Positions 1 through 8,183 of a stretch of 64,000 nt of DNA are shown here, piece by piece. Within the stretch, counting starts at the first letter, position 1. Each line of letters starts with the position of its first letter. This stretch comes from Streptomyces griseoaurantiacus (lineage in GTDB: Bacteria; Actinomycetota; Actinomycetes; Streptomycetales; Streptomycetaceae): assembly GCA_014656015.1 (NCBI GenBank), contig BNBP01000001.1, positions 124,001 through 188,000 on the forward strand. The letters are read 5' to 3'. The translations under genes were made by a program, and so were the position numbers. The notes below the pieces were generated by a model. That model had not been told where the DNA came from, searched no databases, and was given only the letters and a program-made list of their open reading frames with translations.

Positions 1-47
1 CCGGTCCGAGGAAACCGGGGCCGAACGGCTCCGTCGCCACGGAGAAA

Positions 48-2396
48 GTGGTGGAAGCCGTGCGGGCGGGCACCACCCGCCGGTTGTTCCCCGCGGTGAT
101 GAGCCTCACCGACGACGGTCTGCTCGTGCACGAACGGTATCTGGAGGGGGACGGCGACGCGGCTCTCCTGGCGGCGACCCTCGCCAGGCCCGCGTTCTCC
201 GCGCTCACCGAACTGCTCGACGCCCTCGACACCTGGTGCGGCCGGGCCACGAGACGCCACGGCGACCTCCTCGCGCCCGGTCTGCTCGACGTGACCGATG
301 GCGACCTCTTCGGTCCGCTCGTGACCGAGGCCTTCACCGCCTGCGCCGCGGGCGTCCCCTACGCGGCAGCCGAGCAGCACGCCCGCTGGACGGACTTCCT
401 GGACCACTTCCTGCAACGTCTCGCCCGGGACGTCACCGGGCCCTGGTTCGACCGACCCTCGCTGCGACCACCCGTGACAGGCATCGAGGCTCAGACGGGG
501 GAGACGCACAACGGGCGTCGCAGGGTCCTGCGCGTGCGTATGAGCGGTGGCGGCACGCTCGCCTACAAGCCTCGTCCGCCCGGTGGGGAACTGCTCCTGC
601 TCGCCTCCGACAACTCGGTGTTCGCCTTCCTCAATTCCCTGCCGCCCGTCACGGGGCCGGTCGACCTCCCTGTCCTGCGCTGCACGGCGGGCACCGGTCG
701 CGACCGGTCCGAGTACACCTGGCAGGAGTGGGTCGAGCAGCCCTCGCAGTGGGGGGTGATCCGCTCCATCCCCGGACGGCGGCTCTCCGGGACCAGACTC
801 GGTCGCCGGCAGGCGGAACGCTACTGGCGGCGAGCCGGGGCCCTCGCCGCGGCCGCCCACCGGTTCGGCATCGCCGACCTGGGGGAGGGGAACGTTCTGT
901 CCGGAACTCGGGCCGGACAACGGGAACCGATGCTCTACCCGGTCGATCTGGAGATCTTCCTCGCGCCGTTGCCGGGCCTCTACGACACCGGCCTGATCGC
1001 CGACACCGAGGCCGGTGACCACCACCACCCGGGACTCGAGGACCAGGCCCGCTGGTGCGGCATCGACGGTCCCGTCACCCACTTCACCGCGACCGCCGGT
1101 GGTGGACTGCGGCTGGAGAGGCGCAGCCGGCCCTGCGCGCGGACCCGGACCCGCACGGTGGTCGCCGACTCCCGCGGCCGCACCGGATACGGACCGCACC
1201 TGTCCTCCTTCCTCCGGGGGATGTTCGACGCCTGGGCCCTCATGTGCCGTCACCACGAGGCGATCCGTGCCTTCTTGACGTCTGGGGAGCAGGACGGCCA
1301 CGTCCGTGTCCTGCTGAAACCGACAGCGGCGTACACCGAGGCGCTCGCCGACCGGCTCACCGGCACGGCACCCCCCTCCGGCACGCGTACCGGCGCCCCG
1401 CACGACGAGGCCGCCCCGGACACCGTCTTCGGCCCGGACGAGGTCGCTCAGCTGAACGTCCTGGACGTCCCCTACTTCTTCCGCCGCGTGTCCGGCGGCC
1501 CGCTGCTGCGCACCGGCCCGCCCCACACGGCCGTGACGATCGGGGCACCTCCGCAGTGGCCACCCTCGACTGCCGTGCGCGACGGTCGCGGCGGTGACCT
1601 GGCCGGACTCGGTGTGGCGCTGCGTGACGCCGTGGAGTACGTGTACGGCCACGTGGATCCGCACGACACCTACGACACGGACGGTGTGCGGGTCCGGCTC
1701 TCCGGCCGGCACACCGGGGAGGTCGGGTTCGACTGGCCGGAGGCGGCGCGACGGGTCGTCTACCTCTGGGACCACGGCACCGTGAGAATCCGCGTGGAGC
1801 CGCTTCCCCGCCCGGCCCCTGACGCCGACGTGCGGCGCCGACTGCTGCGGATCGACCGGACGGACGCGGTACTGCGTGCCCGCTGGGCCGCATCCCGTTT
1901 CACCGACCGGGAGACCGAGGACAGGCTTCGTGTCCTGACCACCGCGGCCATCCGCTGGCTGGAGGACGTCGTGAAGTGCCACGGCTGGCCCGGTCGGGCT
2001 CTGGTCGGCCCGGCCGGGGCGGCTGCGGCCTGTCGGCTCGTCCAGCACGCCGAGGGACCGACCGCCTTCCAGCACGAGTGTCTTCGGCTCATCGAACAGG
2101 CCGCCCGGGAGGGCGATCTGCCCCGGCGGCAGGTGGCCTACGTGACGGACGCACTGCGCATCCGGGACGGCCGGCCGCAACTGTACGGAACCAAGTTCCG
2201 CCTGAGGGAAGGAAATCTGGAGCCGTGCCCCATGGAGCACCCCGACCGGGTGGACGCGCTGCGGCGCGGTCTGAGGATGGAACCGCTCGCCCGATACGCG
2301 GCCCGCGTGCGCGACCGGTACCAGCCGCGAACCGGCCGAGCGGATCCGCGTGGGATCTCTTCACCGCCCGGTACTGGGAACGAACGCCCGGGGTGA
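48..2396 (+). CDS. LanM-like dehydratase (DUF4135) domain fused to a DUF6624-like domain, probably 5' partial
   Basis: Residues about 100-480 resemble the dehydratase half of class II lanthipeptide synthetases: GETHNGRR (151-158), YKPR (173-176), DLGEGN (277-282), VDLE (299-302) and DVPYF (473-477). No LanC cyclase domain follows. Residues about 603-752 instead look like DUF6624 (AYVTD, QLYGTK, HPDRVDALRR, ARY). In family terms the dehydratase phosphorylates and then eliminates Ser/Thr of a precursor peptide. Here the usual D-x-H is E-T-H and the DLHxEN-type motif has Gly for His, so activity is uncertain. The frame is open to the left edge of the window and the N-terminus is about 100 residues shorter than in CylM, so the gene probably begins upstream. 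If it starts here, the GTG at 51, six bases after GGAG (41-44), is better placed than the GTG at 48. It overlaps the downstream JmjC-like gene. Confidence 0.72.
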   Translation: MVEAVRAGTTRRLFPAVMSLTDDGLLVHERYLEGDGDAALLAATLARPAFSALTELLDALDTWCGRATRRHGDLLAPGLLDVTDGDLFGPLVTEAFTACAAGVPYAAAEQHARWTDFLDHFLQRLARDVTGPWFDRPSLRPPVTGIEAQTGETHNGRRRVLRVRMSGGGTLAYKPRPPGGELLLLASDNSVFAFLNSLPPVTGPVDLPVLRCTAGTGRDRSEYTWQEWVEQPSQWGVIRSIPGRRLSGTRLGRRQAERYWRRAGALAAAAHRFGIADLGEGNVLSGTRAGQREPMLYPVDLEIFLAPLPGLYDTGLIADTEAGDHHHPGLEDQARWCGIDGPVTHFTATAGGGLRLERRSRPCARTRTRTVVADSRGRTGYGPHLSSFLRGMFDAWALMCRHHEAIRAFLTSGEQDGHVRVLLKPTAAYTEALADRLTGTAPPSGTRTGAPHDEAAPDTVFGPDEVAQLNVLDVPYFFRRVSGGPLLRTGPPHTAVTIGAPPQWPPSTAVRDGRGGDLAGLGVALRDAVEYVYGHVDPHDTYDTDGVRVRLSGRHTGEVGFDWPEAARRVVYLWDHGTVRIRVEPLPRPAPDADVRRRLLRIDRTDAVLRARWAASRFTDRETEDRLRVLTTAAIRWLEDVVKCHGWPGRALVGPAGAAAACRLVQHAEGPTAFQHECLRLIEQAAREGDLPRRQVAYVTDALRIRDGRPQLYGTKFRLREGNLEPCPMEHPDRVDALRRGLRMEPLARYAARVRDRYQPRTGRADPRGISSPPGTGNERPG

Positions 2397-3520
2397 TGCC
2401 CGCACCGGGCGGCCCGGACGCCGTCGACGCCCACCGTGCCTACACGACGATCATCGAGGCGGCCCGGCCGTTCCGCGCCGGAACCCGGTTCCGGGCCCTC
2501 CCGGACGTCCGCTTCCTGGTCGACGGCGGCCGTATCCGGGCCCCGGGAGACCTGCTGCCCGGCCCGGACGACACGAGCGCCGAACGGTACGGCGCCCGGC
2601 TCGACGAGGAGTTGGAGGGCCGAGGCCACCTGCTCCTCGTGGAACAGCCCCTCGTCCTCGACCCCGTCCTGTGGGCACAGGTACGGTCCCTGGTCACGCC
2701 CCTGTGGGAGCGGGCCGGGTACCCCGTCCTGCCGGTCGTCACGGAACTCGCCCTCGGGGAGGGGATCACGGAGGACGACGCCCCCGCACACGAACCGCTC
2801 CACTCCACCCTGCTCTGGGTGCTGCACGGCACGGTGACCGCCGTACCCCGGGACGCCCGGGCGGGGGGTGTCCTCACCGCCGGGCCGGGCGACCTGCTCC
2901 ACCGGCCCGCGGGCCGACCGCACCGCCTGAGCTTCGGGTCGCGGACCCTGGCGCTGCGCCTGCGCGTCGCCCGTGATCCCCGTCTGCTGACCGCGGCGGT
3001 CAAGGACGCCGTGGCCGGACTGGTGCAGGAGCGCCGGGGCCGAGATGACGTTCCCTACCTGGCGCTCCCGCCCGATGAGATCCCGGGGGCACCCGTGGTG
3101 CCCGAACTCGCGCGCACGGCCGAGGAGATGCGGGAGACGACCGAGGCGCCTGGGCTCGACCGTGTGCTCGGCACCGCATGGGCACGACGGGTCAGTGCCG
3201 CCGGACTGGAGCCGGCGCCGGACGCGCGGCCTTCCGTCCGCCTTTCGCCGGACGACCGCCTGCGGCCGGCCTCCGCCGTCGTCCGCATGCCTCTGGACGA
3301 GGGGGACACGTGGCTCTGGGCGGTCGGCGGTCATGCCTTCTCGGTACGCGGCGCCCTGGGCGAGCGCGTAGTGGCTCGGCTGCGCCGGGGCGACACTCCC
3401 ACCGTTCGGCAACTGTGCACCGTCGCCGGACCGGGCCGGGAGGCGGCGGTCACGGCACTGCTGGAGAAGCTGTACACGCTGCGCGGCGTGCAGCTGGACG
3501 GACGGGAGGACACGGCGTGA
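2225..3520 (+). CDS. JmjC/cupin-fold protein lacking the HxD metal motif
   Basis: The protein is collinear with the next gene. It has an N-terminal WDLFTARYWERTPG stretch, a central cupin region and a C-terminal winged-helix-like segment of about 90 residues. JmjC oxygenases bind Fe(II) through HxD plus a distal His. Here the HxD position reads LHST, although a His survives in the second position (RPHRL), so it is probably not a normal 2-oxoglutarate oxygenase. It could be a scaffold or substrate-binding partner of the downstream protein. The start is uncertain. The conserved WDLF block at about 2351 must be translated, but the only in-frame start before it near the gene boundary is GTG 2225, deep inside the preceding gene. 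A frameshift or a fusion with the preceding gene is an alternative. The stop overlaps the next start. Confidence 0.65.
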   Translation: MPHGAPRPGGRAAARSEDGTARPIRGPRARPVPAANRPSGSAWDLFTARYWERTPGVMPAPGGPDAVDAHRAYTTIIEAARPFRAGTRFRALPDVRFLVDGGRIRAPGDLLPGPDDTSAERYGARLDEELEGRGHLLLVEQPLVLDPVLWAQVRSLVTPLWERAGYPVLPVVTELALGEGITEDDAPAHEPLHSTLLWVLHGTVTAVPRDARAGGVLTAGPGDLLHRPAGRPHRLSFGSRTLALRLRVARDPRLLTAAVKDAVAGLVQERRGRDDVPYLALPPDEIPGAPVVPELARTAEEMRETTEAPGLDRVLGTAWARRVSAAGLEPAPDARPSVRLSPDDRLRPASAVVRMPLDEGDTWLWAVGGHAFSVRGALGERVVARLRRGDTPTVRQLCTVAGPGREAAVTALLEKLYTLRGVQLDGREDTA

Positions 3521-4806
3521 TCGAATGCGTGGCGGTGGAGACGGAGTTCTCCTGGGACACCTTCGTCGAGCGGTACTGGGACCGTTCCCCGGTGCTGTTC
3601 CGCTCCCTGTCCGCCTCCCCCGCTCCGTTCGCGGCGGAGGAGGTGTTCCGTGCGGCGGCGCACGGCAGCCGGTCCGCGCCCGCGGACGGGCGCATGCCGC
3701 CCCACGTGCAGTTCACCGTGGAGCGTGTCCAGCGGGACGAGGCGGGCGACCTGCTTCCCACCGGCGAGGACGGTGCTTTCGACGCGTACGACGCCCGCCT
3801 CGCCGCTCGCCTCGAGGGCCGCAGGCACGCCCTGGTGATCAACAGTTTCCACACGTTCGACACCGCCCTCTGGTCGCGCGAGCGGGACTTCTTCGCCGGC
3901 CTCTGGGACAGGGTCGGTCTGCCGTTGACGGGCGCCATCACCACCTTGTTCCACGGTACGTACGAACACAGTCCGGTCGGTGTGCACAAGGACCGCTTCG
4001 CCACGTTCATGTTCGGTCTGCGCGGGCGCAAGCGGATGCGGTTCTGGCCACGCAGGCCGTGGGACGAACCCGTCTCGACCAAGGTCGACTACGCCGACCA
4101 CCGCGCCGAGTCGTTCACCGCCGATGTCGGCCCCGGGGACCTGCTGTACTGGCCGGCCGACTACTACCACGTCGGCGAGAGCGCCACGGCGGCGCCCGCG
4201 ACGAGTGTCAACGTGGGAGTGCCCCGCCAGGACCACCACGCCGGCTACGAGTTGGAGTCCCTGATCGCCGACCTCGACCCGGACCGGCTCACCGGCCGCG
4301 GCAGCCTGGACACCCTGCTGCGGCACCACGACGCCCCCGCCACCGCGCCGGGCCCCGACGCCGACGGCCTCCTTCCCCCCACTCTCCCCGAAGGGCTCGC
4401 CACCCCCGTGGAAACCCTGCGCGCCTTCTCACGGCCGGACCGCCTCACCCGCCGTGTCACCCTCGTCTCCCTGCGCCGCTGGACCGCCGAGGGCTTCGAA
4501 CCCGTGCCCCCCGCGGCCCCACCGCGTCCGCTCGCCGACACCGACATCCTCCGTACCGACCGCCGGGCGCGTGTCGTCCGGGCCGCGGACGGCGACGGCG
4601 GCAGTCTGTGCGCGGCGAACGGTCACCACACCCGCACCCCGCTCGAGCAACACGAGCTGGCGCGGCTGCTCCGGGCACTGAGCCCGGCGGGCGCGGTGCC
4701 AGTGGCTGTTCTCCTCGACGCCGTCACACCGGGCGCCCACCGTGAAGCGGCGCGCACCCTGTTGGAGGAGTTGGAGAGCTTCGGGGCACTCCACCGCGGG
4801 CCTTGA
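3517..4806 (+). CDS. JmjC-domain (cupin-like) putative 2-oxoglutarate/Fe(II) hydroxylase
   Basis: A 429-residue protein starting at GTG 3517, overlapping the previous stop as GTGA. GGGAGGA lies six bases upstream, which fixes the start. The N-terminal WDTFVERYWDRSPVLF block is typical of ROXA/YcfD-like JmjC proteins. HKD (157-159) and His218 in YYH are the expected iron ligands, and PGDLLYWPADYYH is the usual second cupin strand. The last 90 residues resemble the winged-helix tail of such enzymes. Family members hydroxylate protein or peptide side chains in the cytoplasm. Next to a LanM-like domain, a precursor peptide is a plausible substrate (inference). It is the last gene of the left-edge operon; the following acyltransferase has its own promoter region. 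Confidence 0.75.
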   Translation: MIECVAVETEFSWDTFVERYWDRSPVLFRSLSASPAPFAAEEVFRAAAHGSRSAPADGRMPPHVQFTVERVQRDEAGDLLPTGEDGAFDAYDARLAARLEGRRHALVINSFHTFDTALWSRERDFFAGLWDRVGLPLTGAITTLFHGTYEHSPVGVHKDRFATFMFGLRGRKRMRFWPRRPWDEPVSTKVDYADHRAESFTADVGPGDLLYWPADYYHVGESATAAPATSVNVGVPRQDHHAGYELESLIADLDPDRLTGRGSLDTLLRHHDAPATAPGPDADGLLPPTLPEGLATPVETLRAFSRPDRLTRRVTLVSLRRWTAEGFEPVPPAAPPRPLADTDILRTDRRARVVRAADGDGGSLCAANGHHTRTPLEQHELARLLRALSPAGAVPVAVLLDAVTPGAHREAARTLLEELESFGALHRGP

Positions 4807-4867
4807 GTCGCCCGGACGCCGGTCGCACCTCGCGCACCGCTTCCTCCCGGCGGCCGATAACTGTCGG

Positions 4868-4908
4868 TACTCGTCAGTAGCAACGCAGAGTGACCGCATG
4901 GCGGTTAC
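4868..4908. promoter_or_regulatory. Candidate operator/promoter region of the acyltransferase gene
   Basis: Bases 4868-4897 closely resemble 19324-19354, the region between a TetR gene and an acyl-CoA dehydrogenase. Both begin TACTCGTC, share a GTA..CA core, and end GAGT.ACCGC. A near-palindrome GTGACCGC-atg-GCGGTTAC spans 4890-4908. A possible -10 TACACT is at 4927-4932. Common control by the TetR protein at 18.5-19.2 kb is inferred from this similarity only. Confidence 0.45.
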
Positions 4909-4966
4909 GTCCGCCGCCCGCGCCACCTACACTGATCGCTCCCCGGGGAACGCGAGGAGTGCCGCG

Positions 4967-5689
4967 GTGTTCTACTACCTGCTCAAATACGTGGTTCTGG
5001 GCCCGCTGCTGCGGCTGACGTTCCGGCCCCGAATAGAGGGGCTCGAACATGTGCCGGACTCCGGTGCCGCGATCATCGCGGGCAACCATCTGTCGTTCTC
5101 CGACCACTTCCTGATGCCCGCGGTCCTCAAACGGCGCATCACCTTTCTCGCCAAGGCCGAGTACTTCACCGGCCCCGGCATCAAGGGGCGGCTGACGGCC
5201 GCCTTCTTCCGCAGCGCCGGGCAGATCCCCGTCGACCGCTCCGGCAAGGACGCCGGGCAGGCCGCGATCCGGGAGGGGCTCGGCGTGCTGAACAAGGGCG
5301 AGCTGCTCGGCATCTACCCGGAGGGCACCCGCTCCCACGACGGACGGCTCTACAAGGGCAAGGTCGGGGTCGCCGTGATGGCGCTCAGGGCGGGGGCCCC
5401 GGTCGTCCCGTGCGCGATGATCGGCACCTTCGAGGCGCAGCCGCCCGGCCGGAAGATCCCCCGCATCCACCCCGTGGTCATCCGCTTCGGCAAGCCCCTG
5501 GACTTCTCCCGCTACGCCGGCATGGAGCACGAGAAGGCGGTCCTGCGCGCGATCACCGACGAGATCATGTACTCCATCCTGTCGCTCTCCGAGCAGGAGT
5601 ACGTCGACAAGTACGCGGCCGTGGTGAAGGCGGAGGAGGCGGAGCAGGCGGCCAAGGAGCGCAGGTTCCCGCGCATGCCCTTGAGCTGA
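4967..5689 (+). CDS. 1-acyl-sn-glycerol-3-phosphate acyltransferase (PlsC family)
   Basis: A 240-residue membrane-associated acyltransferase that would transfer an acyl group to lysophosphatidate or a related acceptor in phospholipid synthesis. The catalytic NHxxxxD motif is NHLSFSD (His41, Asp46) and the substrate-binding EGTR is at 119-122. The hydrophobic N-terminus (YYLLKYVVLGPLL) may embed in the membrane. GTG 4967 is chosen because GAGGAG (4954-4959) lies seven bases upstream. An in-frame ATG at 4898 sits before the likely -10 and inside the operator-like region. The gene ends at a strong hairpin. The Lys/Glu-rich C-terminal tail is not informative. Confidence 0.9.
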   Translation: MFYYLLKYVVLGPLLRLTFRPRIEGLEHVPDSGAAIIAGNHLSFSDHFLMPAVLKRRITFLAKAEYFTGPGIKGRLTAAFFRSAGQIPVDRSGKDAGQAAIREGLGVLNKGELLGIYPEGTRSHDGRLYKGKVGVAVMALRAGAPVVPCAMIGTFEAQPPGRKIPRIHPVVIRFGKPLDFSRYAGMEHEKAVLRAITDEIMYSILSLSEQEYVDKYAAVVKAEEAEQAAKERRFPRMPLS

Positions 5690-5715
5690 CATCGTTTCCC
5701 GGACGCGACGTGACA

Positions 5716-5745
5716 CGACGCGGACGTGAAGCGACGCGGACGTGA
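5716..5745. repeat. Short direct repeat downstream of the acyltransferase
   Basis: CGACGCGGACGTGA occurs at 5716-5729 and again at 5732-5745, with a degenerate third copy just before (5702-5713). No function is apparent. Confidence 0.6.
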
Positions 5746-5751
5746 CGGAAG

Positions 5752-5783
5752 GAGGGGGCGGCCGGTGGTCCGGCCGCCCCCTC
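5752..5783. terminator. Bidirectional terminator between convergent genes
   Basis: A perfect 14-bp inverted repeat (GAGGGGGCGGCCGG, 5752-5765, with its complement 5770-5783) and a 4-base loop. It lies between the ends of the acyltransferase and the hydrolase genes, so it can serve both. Confidence 0.85.
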
Positions 5784-5821
5784 CCGTCTCACCGCGTCAC
5801 CGGGACGCGGCTACCGCACCG

Positions 5822-7435
5822 TCACGGAGTCGGTGTGGCGTGCGGGGCGCACGTCACGTCCGAGCGGTCCGTCCTCCCCGTCAGCAGGTACGTGTCGACC
5901 CTGTCGTTGATGCAGGGGTTCACCAGTCCGGTGACACCGTGCGAGCCGGCGCCCTTCTCGGTGATCAGTCGCGAGCCCTTGAACCGCTTGTGCAGCTCGA
6001 CCGCGCCGGGGTACGGCGTGGCGGCGTCCTCGGTGGACTGCACGATGAGCACCGGCGGCAGGTCCTTGGCCGAGCGGACCTCGACCGGGGTGCGCTGCTT
6101 GACCGGCCAGGTCGCGCACGGCAGGTTCATCCACGCGTTGGCCCAGGTCATGAACGGGTAGTCCTTGTGCAGCCGGGTGTTGTCCCGGTCCCAGGTCCGC
6201 CAGTCGGTGGGCCACTTGGCGTCGGTGCACTCGACGGCCGTGTAGACGGCGTTGCCGTTCTCCGAGGAGATGTTGCCCGCGGTGTCCGTGAGGTCGGGCG
6301 CGGCGGCGTCGATCATCGCCTGGGTGTCGCCGGCGACGTACTGGCTGAACACCTTGGCGACCGGCGCCCAGGAGGAGTCGTAGTACGGGGCGCTCTGGAA
6401 GAAGGAGATCAGCTCCGCCGGGCCGACGATCCCGCCGAGCGGGTTCTTCTTGGCCGTGGCGCGCAGCTTCAGCCACTGCTGCTCGACCTTGGCCCGGGTG
6501 TTGCCGAGGTGGTAGGTGGCGTCGTTCTCGGCGACCCAGTCCTCCCAGTCCTTCCAACGGCCCTCGAAGGCGATGTCCTGGTTCAGGTTGGCCTGGTACC
6601 AGATGTTGCTCCGCTCGGGGTTGACCACGCTGTCGACGACCATGCGGCGCAGGTGGCCCGGGAAGAGCGTGCCGTAGACGGCGCCGAGGTAGGTGCCGTA
6701 GGAGACGCCCAGGTAGTTGAGCTTGCGCTCGCCGAGCGCGGCCCGGACGACGTCCAGGTCACGGGCGGTGTTGGGGGTCGTCATCTGCTGCAGCACATCG
6801 CGGTCGGTGCGCTCGGCGCAGCCCTCGGCGTACTCGCGCGCCAGCTTGCGCTGGGCCCGCTTGTCGGCCTCGGAGCCGGGCACCGGGTCCGCCTTGGGCG
6901 CCTTGACGAACTCCTGCGGGTCCTGGCAGGAGATGGGCGCGGAGTGGCCGACGCCGCGCGGGTCGAAGCCCACGAAGTCGTAGGCCTTGGCGACCTTGGC
7001 CCAGACGGGGTTCTTCGCGGTGACGCGGGCCGGGAAGCGCAGTCCGGAGCCGCCGGGTCCGCCCGGGTTGTAGACGAGGGCGCCCTGGCGCTCGCTCGCG
7101 GTGCCGGTGTTGCCGATGCGGTCGACGGCGAGCTCGATCTGCTTGCCGTTCGGCTTGGCGTAGTCGACGGGGACGCTGACCCAGCCGCACTGGATCGGCT
7201 TGGCGAGCCCCCAGTCGGCCGGGCAGTCCCGCCAGTCGATCCCGGCCTTGGCGGCCCGGGCGGCGGCGATCGAGGCGCCGCGGGCCTCGCTGCCGTTGCC
7301 GTGACCGTCGCCGTGGCGCGTGCCGGCGGTCGCCGACGGTGCCGCCACGGCCCCGGCTATCAGTGCCGCCGCAGTGACGAGCGCTCCGGCGGAGCCGAGC
7401 ACGGTGGCTCGCTTCGTCGGTCTCATACCCCTCAA
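5822..7435 (-). CDS. Secreted alpha/beta-hydrolase of the tripeptidyl aminopeptidase (Tap/SlpD-like) family
   Basis: A 537-residue exported serine hydrolase. A Sec-type signal peptide (about 1-38, hydrophobic core then ...SATAG) precedes an alpha/beta-hydrolase fold. The nucleophile elbow is GVSYG (Ser245). Asp470 in STEDAATP and His499 in GSHG complete the triad. The oxyanion region is NPGGPGGSG. Family members cleave N-terminal tripeptides or other ester/amide substrates outside the cell. TTG 7435 is preferred: GGGGAGG sits six bases before it, whereas the next ATG (7426) is almost on top of GAGGGG. A 9-bp inverted repeat (7437-7445 with 7497-7505) spans the leader and may fold near the ribosome site. 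Confidence 0.88.
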   Translation of the reverse strand: MRGMRPTKRATVLGSAGALVTAAALIAGAVAAPSATAGTRHGDGHGNGSEARGASIAAARAAKAGIDWRDCPADWGLAKPIQCGWVSVPVDYAKPNGKQIELAVDRIGNTGTASERQGALVYNPGGPGGSGLRFPARVTAKNPVWAKVAKAYDFVGFDPRGVGHSAPISCQDPQEFVKAPKADPVPGSEADKRAQRKLAREYAEGCAERTDRDVLQQMTTPNTARDLDVVRAALGERKLNYLGVSYGTYLGAVYGTLFPGHLRRMVVDSVVNPERSNIWYQANLNQDIAFEGRWKDWEDWVAENDATYHLGNTRAKVEQQWLKLRATAKKNPLGGIVGPAELISFFQSAPYYDSSWAPVAKVFSQYVAGDTQAMIDAAAPDLTDTAGNISSENGNAVYTAVECTDAKWPTDWRTWDRDNTRLHKDYPFMTWANAWMNLPCATWPVKQRTPVEVRSAKDLPPVLIVQSTEDAATPYPGAVELHKRFKGSRLITEKGAGSHGVTGLVNPCINDRVDTYLLTGRTDRSDVTCAPHATPTP

Positions 7436-7584
7436 GAGGGACCTCCCCGAACATCGTGACGAATCTTCCGATGACTACGGGGATACTTGTCGCTGAGAGG
7501 TCCCTGACAACAGGGGCGGCGGACCTCCTTTGCCAATCCGATATCCGGTACGCGTGCGTCCGCCCAGCGGTACGCGCGGTCCGC

Positions 7585-8106
7585 TCAGCCCTCCTCGTGG
7601 CCGGGCGACCCCGCCCCGGCCCCCTGTGGAGCGGCGTGGCTCGCGCCCGCCTCCGGACTCTCCGGCAGCAGGTGGGACAGGACCATGCAGCTGACCGTCT
7701 TGCGGATGAACGGCTCCACCCGGATCCGCTCCAGCACCTCCTCGAAGTGCTCCACGTCCCGCGCCCGCACGTGCAGCAGCGCGTCCGCGCCCCCCGTCAC
7801 CGTCATCGCCGCCGCGATCTCGGGATGGTTGCGCACCACCTCCGCGAGCCGCCGCGGCGGCGCGGCCCCCTCGCAGTACACCTCCACGTACGCCTCCGTG
7901 CGCCAGCCCAGCGCCGAGGGCTTCACCGTGGCCGTGAACCCGGTGATCACCCCCGTCTCCCGCAGACGGTCCACCCGGCGCTTGACCGCCGTCGCCGACA
8001 GTCCGACCGCCGCGCCGATCTCCGCGAAGCTGGACCGCGCGTTCGCCGTGAGCGCGGTGACGATCTGGCGGTCGAGTGCGTCGAAACCGCCCGGCCTGCT
8101 GTTCAT
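7585..8106 (-). CDS. Lrp/AsnC-family transcriptional regulator
   Basis: A 173-residue regulator with an N-terminal winged HTH (LDRQIVTALTANARSSFAEI, then SATAVKRRVDRL) and a C-terminal AsnC/RAM ligand-binding domain (VTGGADALLHVRARD). Family members respond to amino acids or related small molecules and often act on a neighbouring operon. It is divergent from the response regulator at 8184. ATG 8106 is preferred over the in-frame GTG 8145: no ribosome site precedes either, but a -10-like TACAGT lies six bases before the ATG, which suggests a leaderless transcript. The C-terminal 25 residues are low-complexity Ala/Gly/Pro. Confidence 0.87.
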   Translation of the reverse strand: MNSRPGGFDALDRQIVTALTANARSSFAEIGAAVGLSATAVKRRVDRLRETGVITGFTATVKPSALGWRTEAYVEVYCEGAAPPRRLAEVVRNHPEIAAAMTVTGGADALLHVRARDVEHFEEVLERIRVEPFIRKTVSCMVLSHLLPESPEAGASHAAPQGAGAGSPGHEEG

Positions 8107-8169
8107 GGCCGCACTGTATCCAGCGACAACCTCCGCGTTCGGCACATGTCCGAACGAACCAAACGCCCC

Positions 8170-8175
8170 TACACT
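8170..8175 (+). promoter_or_regulatory. -10 element of a probably leaderless transcript
   Basis: TACACT lies eight bases before the ATG at 8184, and no purine-rich ribosome site intervenes. In actinomycetes this spacing is typical of transcripts that begin at the start codon. The -35 is not clear. Confidence 0.5.
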
Positions 8176-8183
8176 CCACGTTC

